This document shows, one piece after another, positions 44,907 through 57,594 of a DNA stretch of 64,000 nt (the stretch's first letter is position 1; every line of letters starts with the position of its first letter). The stretch comes from Armigeres subalbatus (taxonomy: Eukaryota > Arthropoda > Insecta > Diptera > Culicidae). The notes under the pieces are model-generated. The model worked only from the letters and a program-made list of their open reading frames with translations. It was not told the origin of the DNA and made no database searches. The stretch covers positions 186,001 through 250,000 of the forward strand of contig NC_085139.1 of the NCBI RefSeq assembly GCF_024139115.2, read 5' to 3'. The translations under genes were made by a program, and so were the position numbers.

Positions 44907-46035
44907 GTCATTAGGCCGAAGGTCATTAAGCCGAATGGCCGCCGAATGAGAACTGGGGAGTGAGAAGCGAGTAGTGCGAAGTGAAGAAGAAATTGAATGG
45001 AAGAAGAAAAAAAAGAAGGAGGAAGGAAGAAGGAAAAAGGAAGGAGGAAGAAGGAAGAAGGAAGAAGGAAGAAGGAAGATAGAAGAAGGAAGAAGGAAAA
45101 AGGAAGAAGGACGAAGGAAGAAGGAAGAGGGAAGAAGGAAGAAGGAAGAAGGAAGATGGAGAAGTATGAAGGAAAAAGGAAAAAGGAAGAAGGAAGAAGA
45201 AAGAAGGAAGTAGGAAGAAGGAAGAAGAAAGAAGGAAGAAGGAAGGCGGAAGAAGGAAGAAAGAAGAAAGAGGAAGGAAGAAGGAAGACAGAAGAAAGAA
45301 GACGGAAGAAGGAAGAAGAAAGAAGAAAGAAGGAAGAAATGAGAAGGAAGAAAGAACAAGGAAAAAGAAGAAGGAAGAAGAAAGAAAAAGAAGAAGGAAG
45401 AAGGAATGAATAATAAGGAATAAGGAAGAACGTAGAAGGGAGAAAAAAGTGAAGAAAGAAAAATGAAGAAGAAAGAAGGAGAAAGAAAGAAGGAATAATT
45501 GAGAAAGAAGAAGAAAAAAGGAAGAAACAAGAGGAAAGAAAGATGCAACAGAAAGAAAGAAAATAAAGAAGGATAAACGAAAAGGGAAGAAGGAAGGAAG
45601 AAGAAGGAAAAAGAAAAAAGAAAGTAGAACTAAGAAAAGTGGGAAAAAGAAGAAAACATAATGAAGAATGAAGAAGAAGGAAGAAGAAAGAAGGAAGAGG
45701 AAAAAGGAAAAGGAAGAAGGAATAAGGAAGAACAAAGAAAGATGAAGAATGAAGCAAGAAAGAAAGAATGAAGAAGAATGCAGAAAGAAGAAAGGAAAAG
45801 AAATAAGTAACAAAAAAGAAGGAAGAATAAAGAAGGAAGAGCGAAGAAGAAAAATGGAAGAAGAACGAAAAAGAAGACAGATAGAAGAAGGAAGATGCAA
45901 GAAGGGGGAAGGAAGAAGAGGTAAGGTGGAAAATGAACTTCTCATTTTTCACTTTTTGTCTTTTTCTGCTAATTCGGCTTAATGGCCATTCGGCCTGATG
46001 ACCGTTCGGCCTAATTACCATTCGGCCTAATGACC
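44907..46035. repeat. Polypurine tract (45000-45935) between inverted GGCCGAA repeats
   Basis: About 0.93 kb of plus strand is almost only A and G (GAAGAAGGAAGAAGGAAGAA type). It is bordered at the left by TCATTAGGCCGAAGGTCATT and AAGCCGAATGGCC, and at the right by GGCCATTCGGCCTGATGACC, TTCGGCCTAATTACC and TTCGGCCTAATGACC, that is, inverted short repeats. Long open frames here, such as a 391-codon Phe/Ser/Leu frame on the minus strand, are low-complexity artefacts. Confidence 0.85.
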
Positions 46036-46038
46036 TTC

Positions 46039-46161
46039 GATGTCGGTGTTGAACTTAATCTAGAATTAAAAAACATCTTAATAAAAAGTGATGAACTTCT
46101 TTACATAAAAAAATCACGTTAATAAAGATTAAAAAACATCCTAATAAAGAAATTTAAAAAA
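46039..46161 (+). mobile_element. Ultrashort retroposon, family I, copy 3 (tail expanded)
   Basis: AATGACCTTC occurs at 46029-46038 and 46162-46171 (10-bp duplication). The insert begins GATGTCGGTGTTGAACTTAA, TCTAGAATTAA, CTTAATAAA, then carries two more degenerate hairpin-tail units (CACGTTAATAAAG; CATCCTAATAAAG) before the terminal A run. Confidence 0.8.
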
Positions 46162-46195
46162 AATGACCTTCCACCAGAAGGCCTTCGGCTTAAAG

Positions 46196-46450
46196 GTCTT
46201 CGGCCTAATGGCTCGACAGCGATTGCATATCCGGAGATCGCGAGTTCGATTCTCGGTCCGGTTTAGCATGTTTTCGGACGGGAAACATTCTCGACACCCT
46301 GGGCATAGCACGTTCATTGTACTTGCCACACAACACAAGATTCATACTTATGCAATGGCGGGCATAGAAAAGCTTTCAATTAATAACTGAGGAAAAGCTA
46401 ATAGAATAATAAGTTGAAGAGCATGCTAAGTTCCAGTTAGAATGTAGGAT
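46196..46450 (+). mobile_element. tRNA-derived SINE, copy C (best preserved)
   Basis: CGCGAGTTCGATTCTCGGTC supplies a B box, followed by TCTCGACACCCTGGGCATAG, ATTGTACTTGCCACACAACA, CTTTCAATTAATAACTGAGG and AGTTGAAGAGCATGC. Decayed copies are at 21880 and 44545. Confidence 0.7.
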
Positions 46451-46739
46451 GTACAGCTGATTTCAGATGGAAAATGAGAAATCACTGAAATACAAAAAAT
46501 ACACAGAAATCAGTTGAAAATTACGCGAATGAGAACTGTCATCTTAGATCACATATTCATCTATAATTTTTGATGTGGATGTGGATGCAACGTGTTGATT
46601 CTATCACACCATTATTGAGAAATCAGCTTTTTTATCCGTGAATGTTGTAATGACAACTAATTTGATAATTTTTAATTGTATTTATGCTGAGCTCAAAATG
46701 ACTCCCTCTCAAAATAAAGCAGTCTTGATGGTGCCTTTC

Positions 46740-48807
46740 TCGTGTAAATCTTCTTCTTCTTCTTATTGGCATTACATCCCCACACTGGGACAGAGCCGCC
46801 TCGCTGCGCTCCACGTCGTCTCGTCCCTGCCGGATCGGATGCGAACACCATCTTTGCAGGGTTGCTTTCCGGCATTCTTGCAACATGCCCTGCCTATCGT
46901 CCCCTTCCGGCTTTAGCTACTTTCTGGATACTGGGTTCGCCGTAGAGCTGGACGAGCTCGTGGTTCATTTTTCGCCGCCACACACCGTCTTCTTGCCCAC
47001 CACCAAAGATAGTCCTAAGCACTCGTCTCTCGAATACTCCGAGTGCTTGCAAATCCTCCTTGAGCATTGTCCATGTTTCATGTCCGTAGAGGACTACCGG
47101 TAGTCCAACGTTTTTTTTTTTTTTTTTTTTTGTCTTTATTAAGGAGACTTTCAGCCCGAGGCTGGCTCGTCTCCGTCTTATTAACGTCTTGTACATGACA
47201 CATTTGGTGCGGTGGCGAATCTTTTTTGACCGCAGTTTCTTCTGGAGCCCGTAGTAGGCCCGACTTCCACAGATGATGCGCCTTCGTATTTCACGAATGA
47301 CATTGTTATCATCCGTTAGCAAGGATCCGAGGTAGACGAATTCCTCGACCACCTCGAAGGTATTTCCGTCTATCGTAATCGTAACACTGCTTCCCAGGTC
47401 TATCGTCTATCGCAACACTGCTTCCCAGGTAACACACCCGGCACTCCGCATGACACCTTCTAGCGCAATGTTGAGCAACAGGCACGAAAGTCCATCACCT
47501 TGTCTTAGTCCCCGGCGCGATTCGAACGAACTGGAGTGTTCGCTCGAAATCTTCACACAGTTTTGCACACCATCCACCGTTGCTTTGATCAGTCTGGTAA
47601 GCTTCCCAGGGAAGCTATTCTCGTCTATAATTTTCCATGGCTCTACGCGGTCTATACTGTCGTATGCCGCCTTGAAATCAACGAACAGATGATGCGTTGG
47701 GACCTGGTATTCACGGTATTTTTGAATGATCTGCCGTACAGTAAAGATCTGGTCCGTTGTCGAGCGGCCGTCAACGAAGCCGGCTTGATAACTTCCCACG
47801 AACTCATTCACTAATGGTGACAGACGACGGTAGATGAACTGGGATATCACTTTGAAGGCAGCATTAAGAATGGTGATCGCTCGAAAGTTCTCACACTCCA
47901 GCTTATCGCCTTCCTTGTAGATGGGGCATATAACCCCTTCCTTCCACTCCTCCGGTAGCTGTTCAGTTTCCCAGATTCTGACTATCAATTTGTGCAGGCA
48001 AGTGGCTAGCTTTGCCGGGCCCATCTTGATGAGCTCAGCTCCGATTCCATCCTTATCAGCTGACTTATTGATCATTAGCTGTTGGATGGCATCCTTAACT
48101 TCCCTCAAGGTGGGAGGTTGGTTGGCTTTTATCGTCCGCTGAACTGACGTAAGCATCTCCTCCGCTGCCTTGACTTTCACTGCCTGTACTCTCAGCGCCA
48201 TTCAAATGTTCCTCGTAGTGCTGCTTCCACCTTTCGATCGCCACACGTTCGTCCGTCAAGATGCTCCCATCCTTATGCCGGCACATTTCGGCTCGCGGCA
48301 CGAAGCCTTTGCGGGATGCGTTGAGCTTCTGGTAGAACTTGCGTGTTTCTTGAGAACGGCACAGCTGTTCCATCTCCTCGGACTCCGCTTCTTCCAGGCG
48401 GCGTTTCTTCTCCTGAAAAAGGCGAGTCTGCTGTCTCCGCTTCCGTCTATAACGTTCCACGTTCTGCCGGGTACCTTGCTGCTGCGCGACCGCCCGCGCT
48501 GCGTCCTTCTCATCCAGAATCTGTCTGCACTCTAAGACGAACCAATCGTTCCGTCGACTTCGTCCCACATACCCGACGTTGTTCTCCGCTGCGTCGTTAA
48601 TGGCTGCTTTAACTGTATTCCAGCAGTTCTCAAGAGGGGCCCCATCGAGCTCACCCTCTTCCGGCAACGCTGCCTCGAGATGCTGCGCGTATGCAGTGGC
48701 GACATTAGGTTGCTTCAAACGCTCTAGGTCGTACCGTGGCGGTCGTCGGTACCGAACATTGTTGATGACGGATAGTTTTGGGCGCAGTTTAACCATCACC
48801 AGATAGC
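46740..48807 (-). mobile_element. RTE-clade LINE, copy 2 (5'-truncated, catalytic core deleted)
   Basis: Minus-strand pieces match the RTE at 4466-7939: 48799-48095 (MMVKLRPKLSVINNVRYRRP to the RT start), 48201-47407 (RT: YQAGFVDGRSTTDQI, GLRQGDGLSCLLLNIALEG), 47352-46894 (EEFVYLGSLLTDDNNV, YGHETWTMLKEDLQALGVFE). The FADD block between MRSAGC and VVEEFVYLG is deleted and replaced by a short local duplication (CCTGGGAAGCAGTGTT twice, 47386-47430). The 3' end differs from copy 1: after RRRGAQR it passes into GGCGGCTCTGTCCCAGTGTG and an (AAG)n tail. A short retroposon sits at 47111-47175. Confidence 0.8.
47111..47175 (-). mobile_element. Ultrashort retroposon, family II, in RTE copy 2
   Basis: On the minus strand: GGAGACGAGCCAGCCTCGGG, CTGAAAGTCTCCTTAATAAA, GAC and 21 A. 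GAGAC pairs with GTCTC and AGCC with GGCT, a compact stem-loop. The uninterrupted RTE at 7477-7500 lacks it. The flanks CGTTAATAAGAC and CGTTGGAC may be a decayed duplication. Confidence 0.65.
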
Positions 48808-48845
48808 GCGTCTTACCGCACGGCTAAGGAGGGCCCCCAGGAGCC
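48808..48845 (-). repeat. tRNA-like A-box fragment fused to the RTE 5' end
   Basis: Minus strand CTTAGCCGTGCGGTAAGACG directly precedes the truncated RTE. It resembles the 5' part of a tRNA-derived SINE head and has no B box, so it may be a template-switch chimera. Confidence 0.4.
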
Positions 48846-48989
48846 CCCCCTCGTGTAAATAAAAAATAGTATTTTGGCCATAACTTCCGAGCCCATAGTT
48901 CGTTCTGGGCAATTTTCTATAGGATGGGACAGAATTCTACGTCGAATGCAACTTTTTTTTATTCATTCCTTTATTTGGTAGGAACTCGT

Positions 48990-49255
48990 TAGTCCATTGT
49001 GTCCTTTTGTCCTTATCGTGGATCCAATTGCTCGTTGCATTGTTCGGTTGACATTTAATCGGGTTGGTTGGAGGAATGCCTCCGAGAAGAACAATTCGTG
49101 AGTTGTCATCGGGCAGCCGTGTCGGTAAGACGCGTACCCTAAAACGTCACCGTTAAGGCTGCACCTCCGGGGACTGACAAGGGTTTGGAGGAGGGGCTGT
49201 GAATCTAACCCATGACCATCCGCTTATAAGACGAAAGTGTAGCCAATTGTGTAGC
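48990..49255 (-). mobile_element. tRNA-Ile-like SINE, copy 1
   Basis: Minus-strand head with GCTTATAAG-type anticodon region and GGTCATGGGTTAGATTCACA (decayed B box), then the body GTGCAGCC...GGTGACGTTTTAGGG, CCGACACGGCTGCCCGATGA, CAATGCAACGAGCAATTGGA. It matches the better copy at 58360-58645. Confidence 0.65.
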
Positions 49256-51158
<1,903 letters not shown>

Positions 51159-51183
51159 CGCCATACCTAAACAATGTTGCTTG

Positions 51184-52653
51184 GTTGCTTGGGTTGAGGA
51201 GGTCCTAGGCGAGACGGTCAAGGTGAGGGCACTCACGACGGAGGTGAATCTAAGGTTTAAAGACCTGCACGAGATCACCGAAGTCGAAGAGCTCGTCACG
51301 GCACTGCGGCGACAGTGTGAAGTGGAGACGCCCACCGCAGCCGTTCGGCTACGGAAAGGTCCGGCAGGGACGCAGGTAGCATTGGTTCGGCTATCTGCAG
51401 CGGACGCCTCCAAGGTAGTCAAGTTAGGGAGCGTCAAGGTGGGATGGTCGGTATGCCCTGTGCGCATATACGAGCAACCCGAAGTTTGCTTCAAGTGCCT
51501 GGAACCGGGGCACAAGCAATGGGACTGCAAAAGCCCTGACAGAAGCAATCTCTGCCGACGCTGCGGATTGGAGGGACATAAGGCACAACGAACCCTCCCA
51601 ATTGTTTGATTTGCTCCAGCAAAGCTGTGAACAGCAAGCACCCCATGGGGGGTTCGATGTGCCAACGTTTAAGCGTGCTGCAAAATCAAAGTGCAGGTAA
51701 AGCAGCTGGCTTGCTCGGCTTCGCCCGAGTGCTTGGTGTGCGCAGGTTTAGAGGAAACGGCGGAACACGTGTTGTTCGTTTTCGCGCAATGCGTGACCAC
51801 ATGCTTGCCACATGTGGTCTGGGCACTACCCCGGACAACCTAGTTCGGAGGATGTGTAAAGACGAAGTTGGCTGGAACGCCGTTTTATCGGCTATCGCCC
51901 AAATCGTCTCGGAGCTACACAGAAGGTGGCGCGTGGACTCAAGGATGGCTAGCTTAGGCGCAAATAAGAGGTGGTCCAAGGGATCGGAGTCGGCTTCATG
52001 GGTCATACCGGTGGTCATGCTCTGTGGTCGAACTCGATCCTTTTATCGAACAAGTGGCCGCGCGAAGAACAACATGGTATCGTCGCTTTCGCGGCGTCGG
52101 TCAACCGGGCGGGCTCCGAGCCCGAGGACGGAAAGGGGTCCTCGTCAAGGCTGGGGCAGGCGTAGGCCTCGCGTCGGCAAGTCCCTCTGTGTGCTGGCGA
52201 ATAGGCCCTATCGCAGAAAGGTCAATTTGGGGTGCACGCGGCATCATCATTCTTGATACCAGTCGTGCAGAGGGAAGCAGGCGCGAAGTCGACTCTGCCC
52301 ACCTTCCGAGGCCATAGGGCGTGGTAAGGCCACCTGGAAAGCCGGCAATGCGCTGGCACGATACCATGGTGTTCTTCTAAAAAGCGAGTCACGATGTTCG
52401 ATGCTGCAAGGACACGCAGCTAACCTCGAGGGTGCGTCATGCACTGGCCCCCCTTTGAAGCATTACTTTCTGGTTGTACCGAAGGGACGATGGGCTTGGC
52501 GGCAATGGAAACGGTTTAGCTGGTCGGGGATGCAGCCCTGCCTCCCTCATTGTAGGTGGCCCCTAACCCAGCACTTCCTGGTCAACCCAGGATGTCTGTT
52601 GAGCAGATTCCCCCTCCATTGTTTAGGAAGAAAAAAAAAAACACACGCACACA

Positions 52654-52727
<74 letters not shown>
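51184..52727 (+). mobile_element. Non-autonomous R1-like derivative, copy 3, with 25-bp TSD
   Basis: It begins in the Gag core (51205: VKVRALTTEVNLRFKDLHEI; ALVRLSAADASKVVKLGSVK), has knuckles CFKCLEPGHKQWDC and a damaged second one (CRRCGLEGHKAQ), then crosses the same joint as copy 1 into the ORF2 end, 3' region and (CA)n (about 52650-52727). The 25 bases at 51159-51183 (CGCCATACCTAAACAATGTT...) recur at 52728-52752, a target-site duplication. It inserted immediately beyond the tail of copy 2. Confidence 0.8.
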
Positions 52728-52730
<3 letters not shown>

Positions 52731-52752
52731 CATACCTAAACAATGTTGCTTG

Positions 52753-53649
52753 TAACAATGCTAAACAATGAACTTGCTTAGTCATAACCGGAAAATACGG
52801 AGAGGAGTAAAATATTGTAGACGATGATACATTTTGAGGGGGGGCAGTCAATCTCTTTGGAATAACGCAGTGTTGAAGAAATCAAAATTGTAGGAGACCG
52901 TGGTGTGACCAGCTCGGATCCGGGAGATGATCTGCTGATCTCTCAAATTAGGGAGATCTGCCTAGGCAGAGGGGGTGCCTTTTACTTTGCGGAGTTGCGT
53001 GTTGGTAGATGATCTCCAACTGTGGTTCCAGTCTTCCCACAATACCTTTTTACCCATATTTTGGTATTCCCCAGAGGGACGGCTGTTGAGAACCGCTGAC
53101 CTGACCGAGAGGCTACCCGAGACTACCTGGTTTGTCCCTATGACCCCGATCCTGACTGCATGGACTATACGTACATGTCAATGGATTCTAGGCTATTCCA
53201 AGGTTGATCAAAAATGATGCGAAAAAAAGGGAATGTTAGTCAGTAGTTATTTTAACTGCTAGAGACCAAGAATAAATATCTCTGTATTTCCATTCCACAA
53301 GAAAGTTTTTTTTATTGGGTAGAGTAGATAAACTGAAGCATAGATCGAGAAATCAAAGAATGAGATGGCCAACGTCGAGATAGAACACATTTCTCCGACT
53401 CAACATTTATTAGATATGCCGGAAAAGGGTACATCAATTCACTTTGAAAAAAATCATATATGGTGTTGAGTTGATTTTTTATTATTCTTAATAATATATC
53501 AATAGCATCTTAAAAATATATAACTACTTAATTAAATATTTTGCTTATCGTATGCCTTTGAATATTTCTTAGTTATAAAAATATTTAATGTAAACATATA
53601 TTATACTGACAGGACTCCTTGCATAACTTTTCAAAAAGACCTAAGTAAC
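52753..53649. other. No gene recognised
   Basis: Includes a moderately GC-rich block (52850-53210) with no intact frame or family I can name, followed by AT-rich intergenic sequence. Confidence 0.4.
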
Positions 53650-53650
53650 A

Positions 53651-53739
53651 TTTTTTCCATGAATTAATTTGAATACTGCAATCAATAGCTTTCATGTTGT
53701 TCTGTTGATTGCACTATTCAAATAAATTCATGAAAAAAA
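53651..53739. repeat. Hairpin with 35-bp arms
   Basis: 53651-53685 (TTTTTTCCATGAATTAATTT...CAATCAA) pairs with 53705-53739 with about four mismatches, leaving a 19-nt loop. It is either a small MITE or a precursor-like hairpin, about 400 bp beyond the zen stop codon. Confidence 0.75.
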
Positions 53740-54124
53740 GCGAGACTCGTCATGTATGTGGTTGCATCTTCTCCTCATTATATTTATTGTTCTGTAATGC
53801 TGGGTTTAGACGAGACATATGTATAGATCAACTCAGTTGATTTCAATTGATTTGGCAACAGATGCATTTGTTCAACGCAGGCAAACAGAACACTTGATAA
53901 ATCCATCGTTCATGTCGTACGAAATGAAGCTCATGCGAGATTGTGGACAGAAAGCGTTAGTGTAAAAATGCCAAGCACTCATAGTCTATTAAATAGATAC
54001 GATATTTGATTATGTGGTAGACTGGAATAACCTGAGTGTTAAGTCTATTTGTCTGTTCAACTTCGTGTTTTAAGTTTAGTGACTTGCATGCTCCTTTCGT
54101 CTTCAAGTTATTTTAATTTATGCC

Positions 54125-55703
54125 TTAAATTATATATTCTTTGGATGATGGGTATCCTGTCAATGGTGCAGCCTCAAAGTAACATTTTTCCGTTAATATA
54201 TTATTGTTTTTTAAATAGTTGGTTCCTGAAGCACTTTTGTTATGAGTATTTTCATCATTTCCTCCCCATTGGATAGTAATAGTTGGTAATGTTTCCAATG
54301 AGTTAGGCTTAACGATATCAAATAGCTGTTGAGATATATTCTCATGCGAATATGATGGATTGTTTTTAATGTATTCTTGAGCGGGTGATTTGTTCATCGA
54401 AGATCCTGCATTAATCAACGCAGATAAATACGGATCTTCAATGTCAGGAGAACTATTGTGCATTCTAAAATCTTTTTTATCCAAATAAATAAAATTATTT
54501 TGGTAAAGTGATTCATGATGATTTGTAGGTGGCGCAAATAATTCACTACCTAGCAGGAAATCAGATTGATCTGATGGGTCTATATTATTAACATATTTTT
54601 TATCAGACGATTGCTTTCTTACCGTTAACATACTTGGAGCATATGTTGAATGAGCCATAAGTCGATTAACTATAGTTTTATTTTCGATAGTAGCTAGAGA
54701 ACAAGCCCTCGTTACGTCCTTGCGGCTATTTTTATCTGTATTATGCTCCTTGTTGTAGTCTCCTGCAGCCATGACTTCCTTTTTGTGCTTCATCCGACGA
54801 TTTTGAAACCAAATTTTAATTTGTCTTTCGGTTAATGCTAGTTTTGTGGCGATTTCAATTCTCCTAGGACGGCATAAGTAGCGATTTAGGCGAAATTCCT
54901 TTTCCAACTCTACAAGCTGCTGGCTAGTAAAGGCGGTGCGAGACCGTTTCGTTGCAACATATGATTTTGAACCGTCGACAGCAGAGGGTGTATTGTTCAC
55001 TAAAACAAGGGGAAAATATGGGATAAAAATTAGAAACATATGTTAATGCCGCAATGTTGAAAAAAGTAAGAGAAAACCCTATTGGAGGCGTTTTTGAATT
55101 TCAAGTAATATGCTTTAAATATACAAATGCAGCATAATTTCTAAAATGCACATGCTGATTCGCATTCTAGAGCATATGCATGTATGAAATCTGAAAAGAT
55201 TGTGCTTTAGAATTGTACTGAATCTCATCTCTCACCCTAAGCACCTGAATGAATAAAAAAAGGCTGACAAATTGCCTTCGCCCTGTGATGATGGGAGAGA
55301 TGCTATAAGGAATGATGATGATAAATATCAACATCAAAAGCCGTCTACCCTAATCGTACAATAGTATATTTCCCGTCACAATCGAGTGTTGTAACCTTCA
55401 GCAGAGGTTGTGGTTTTGTTGAAGATATTTATTTCAATTATTTTAATGATTGACCTTACCTTCCTTTTCGGCGGTGCTTTGAGCATTTCCTGTTGTGTTA
55501 TGATATGTGGGTTGGATCAGAGAACTCATGCACTCTGTTTTGATTCCTTCACTTGGGTACACAGGTGATATTGCGGAATCCATAGGCATTACTATTTCCG
55601 TTGACCACTGTTCACTAAGCTGTTCCAGGATTGGAGTTAGCGATAATTCATCCATACCAAGCTCTTCTCGAAGACTATACATTTCATTAGCACTAGAAAA
55701 CAT
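54125..55703 (-). CDS. zen: zerknuellt (Hox3-derived) homeodomain transcription factor
   Basis: Two exons on the minus strand: 55703-55460 and 54999-54125, joined at GAAG/GTAAGG and CTTGTTTTAG/TGAACA with phase 1, giving about 372 residues. The homeodomain spans about residues 98-157: [39 protein letters not shown] and [15 protein letters not shown], with Gln50 and Asn51 of the recognition helix. This is closest to insect Zen/Hox3; no YPWM hexapeptide is seen. In insects zen specifies the serosa in the early embryo and acts in the nucleus. ATG at 55703 is the first Met in frame. The C-terminal 215 residues are Asn/Ser-rich without a known domain. It is intact and the only clear host gene here; gene-family identity is sure, paralogue assignment slightly less. 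Confidence 0.93.
55000..55459 (-). other. zen: Intron of zen (460 nt)
   Basis: It starts GTAAGGTCAATC at 55459 and ends TTTTCCCCTTGTTTTAG at 55000, with a good polypyrimidine stretch. The frame across it reads ...[16 protein letters not shown]. It lies just upstream of the homeobox. Confidence 0.9.
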
Positions 55704-55804
55704 TTCACAGTTAAAATAAACTTTTCTATATTGCAATGTTCCACCAGACGTTATCTAATCTGATTACCACAACGTAATGGTTTGCGAATATTTATGCCAT
55801 TCAT

Positions 55805-55811
55805 TTTTATA
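55805..55811 (-). promoter_or_regulatory. TATA box of zen
   Basis: TATAAAA within GACGTATAAAAATG on the minus strand, 102 bp upstream of the zen ATG. Transcription would start near 55780, leaving a 5' UTR of about 75 nt. Placed by consensus and spacing only. Confidence 0.6.
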
Positions 55812-56900
55812 CGTCACATAGTTAGGTAAATGAAATAGGGATGGAAGTTTTGGAGGTTTTCTACCTTCGTCCTTTCCCATGTATTGGAGTGTTTTTAATG
55901 GGGAAGAAGAACTAACAGAAATAGCACACGGTGCAGGTCAAGTGACAAAGGTGAATTTGCAGCCGGAATTGTCTGGTTTGGTTTGGTGCCTGTCGTAAAG
56001 AAAAGGGAGCGAAAGTGGATGAAGTGTTACGAAAGTAAACAGGTGGACAAGAAAGGAGTGAGCAGTAGGTTTTGGGTCTTAGTCGTGTGTCTAGTCTAAA
56101 TGCCAGGCGTCAAAAAATTATTTGGATTCAATAAAGTCAAATAGCCGCCCATGTTAAGAAATAGGCGTCTAGAAGTGAGCATTTCGTTTCATTCATCTTT
56201 TCCGTGGGTAGCAGACTGACCGATTGTTCAATGACGACTATTCGGCTATACCGATTAGGAACTTTTGAGACGGTCAGCGGGTAGCAATTGTTGGTTGGAT
56301 TAGTCACACAGGAACTATCTGTCGCATGCTCAATGAAACAGGTATTATGTATAAATTTTCATAGGGAGGAGCTCCAAAAATAAAATTGTAGTGTTATTCC
56401 TATTCGCGCTATTCCTATTCACCTATACGAATACACAGCCATATTAATCATTCTTAATCAAAATTTTGGAAGCAAATTTTTAAGGTATTTATTTTTTTTG
56501 TATACGCTAAACAGTGAGCCCGAATCATATCGACCATGAATCTTATCGAAAATGGAGAGTAATTAAAATTAACTATTTTCTGGTACACTTCAGATATCAG
56601 ACACCATGCAAACTGCACATATTTCCGGCACAGACTCAAAAACCATTGATGACAATATAATTTAATCTTTAATCTTGGAAGCATACATTATAATGTTATA
56701 ACATATACACCGAAAAAAGCGAGAGGGCCAATACTTTTCTATTAATCCTCTATAGTTGTATGCAATATGCTAAATCATCAATAGCAATCAGATAGGTCTC
56801 GTTCTCGAACCAACGAGAGTCGTTTAGATGCATTGACCGATACCAAATAAACCGATTTAATGCAATGAGATGGTTAACAAATATAACATTCAGTTAAATC
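55812..56900. other. Upstream region of zen; no gene recognised
   Basis: No coding sequence or transposon end is evident. It is comparatively free of repeats, so it could hold zen cis-regulatory DNA, which is inference from position alone. Confidence 0.4.
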
Positions 56901-56946
56901 AAAGTTAATTGCCTATATTCAACCCGAATTGGACATTAATTTACAA

Positions 56947-57227
56947 TGTTCTGAAAACTCATATGTGAATATGTACATTATGTGAAACATATTGATTTGA
57001 AAAATGTGTTGGCTTGACAAATGCGTCCAATTTGGGAATCTCGAGCTCATTCAGTAGCTGCTAGGTTGCGAAGGCCGACGGAGGTCCTTCGTAGCTTAGT
57101 TGGTTAAAACACCAGTCCAGCGTTCTGAGGGTCATGGGTTCGAGTCCCATCGAAGGAAAAGTGGTAACCTCCAATACATTTTTCAAATCAATATTTTTCA
57201 CATTCACATATGAGTGTTCAGAACATA
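56947..57227. mobile_element. Inverted-repeat element enclosing a pseudo-tRNA
   Basis: Left arm 56947-57013 (ATGTTCTGAAAACTCATATG...) and right arm 57170-57227 are inverted repeats of about 57 bp (the complement of the right arm starts ATGTTCTGAACACTCATATG). They enclose the tRNA-like sequence. The left flank AAAGTTAATTGCCTATAT also occurs at 41127. Confidence 0.7.
57085..57157 (+). pseudogene. tRNA-like sequence (pseudo-tRNA or SINE head)
   Basis: The acceptor arms TCCTTCG/CGAAGGA pair 7 of 7; T arm ATGGG-TTCGAGT-CCCAT pairs 5 of 5; A box TAGCTTAGTTGG and B box GGTTCGAGTCC are present. The anticodon stem pairs only 3 of 5, the D stem has a mismatch, and position 33 is C, not T. It is unlikely to be a functional tRNA; the implied anticodon would be AGC. 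Confidence 0.7.
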
Positions 57228-57594
57228 TAACACTTCCAGGTCGGTTTGCATGCGAGATTTGATACAAAACGCTCAATGCAAAGCATTTAGAACTGTTTGT
57301 TTTGGGTGCAGAAATATAACTTGGACCCACAAATTCTTTTCGATTCCGTTCAGCTTGCGTTGCGTTGAAATGGAGAATTTCGCAGAATGCATACTGATAG
57401 CTGTCATGTATGTTCTTTAACTTTCATACTCCAACTGCTTATGGATTACTATTTGAGATTCAAGAGCAACCCAATTGGAAGTTTAAATGATAAAGCACGA
57501 AAGCTACCATTGCTGGCCACGCCCATCATCTCCGTCAATAGGGAAAGTAAGGAAATGATGGTATGACATCTACTTAACAAGAGGCCAGCGACTC

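Noticed and set aside
44846..46021. Long minus-strand open frames rich in Phe, Ser and Leu (up to 391 codons)
   Set aside because: They are translations of the polypurine tract; composition is low-complexity and all three frames are open.
55704..55736. zen start at a TTG codon upstream of 55703
   Set aside because: A eukaryotic start should be ATG; the first in-frame ATG is at 55703.
57085..57157. Functional tRNA-Ala gene
   Set aside because: Only 3 of 5 anticodon-stem pairs and no T at position 33; it lies inside an inverted-repeat element.
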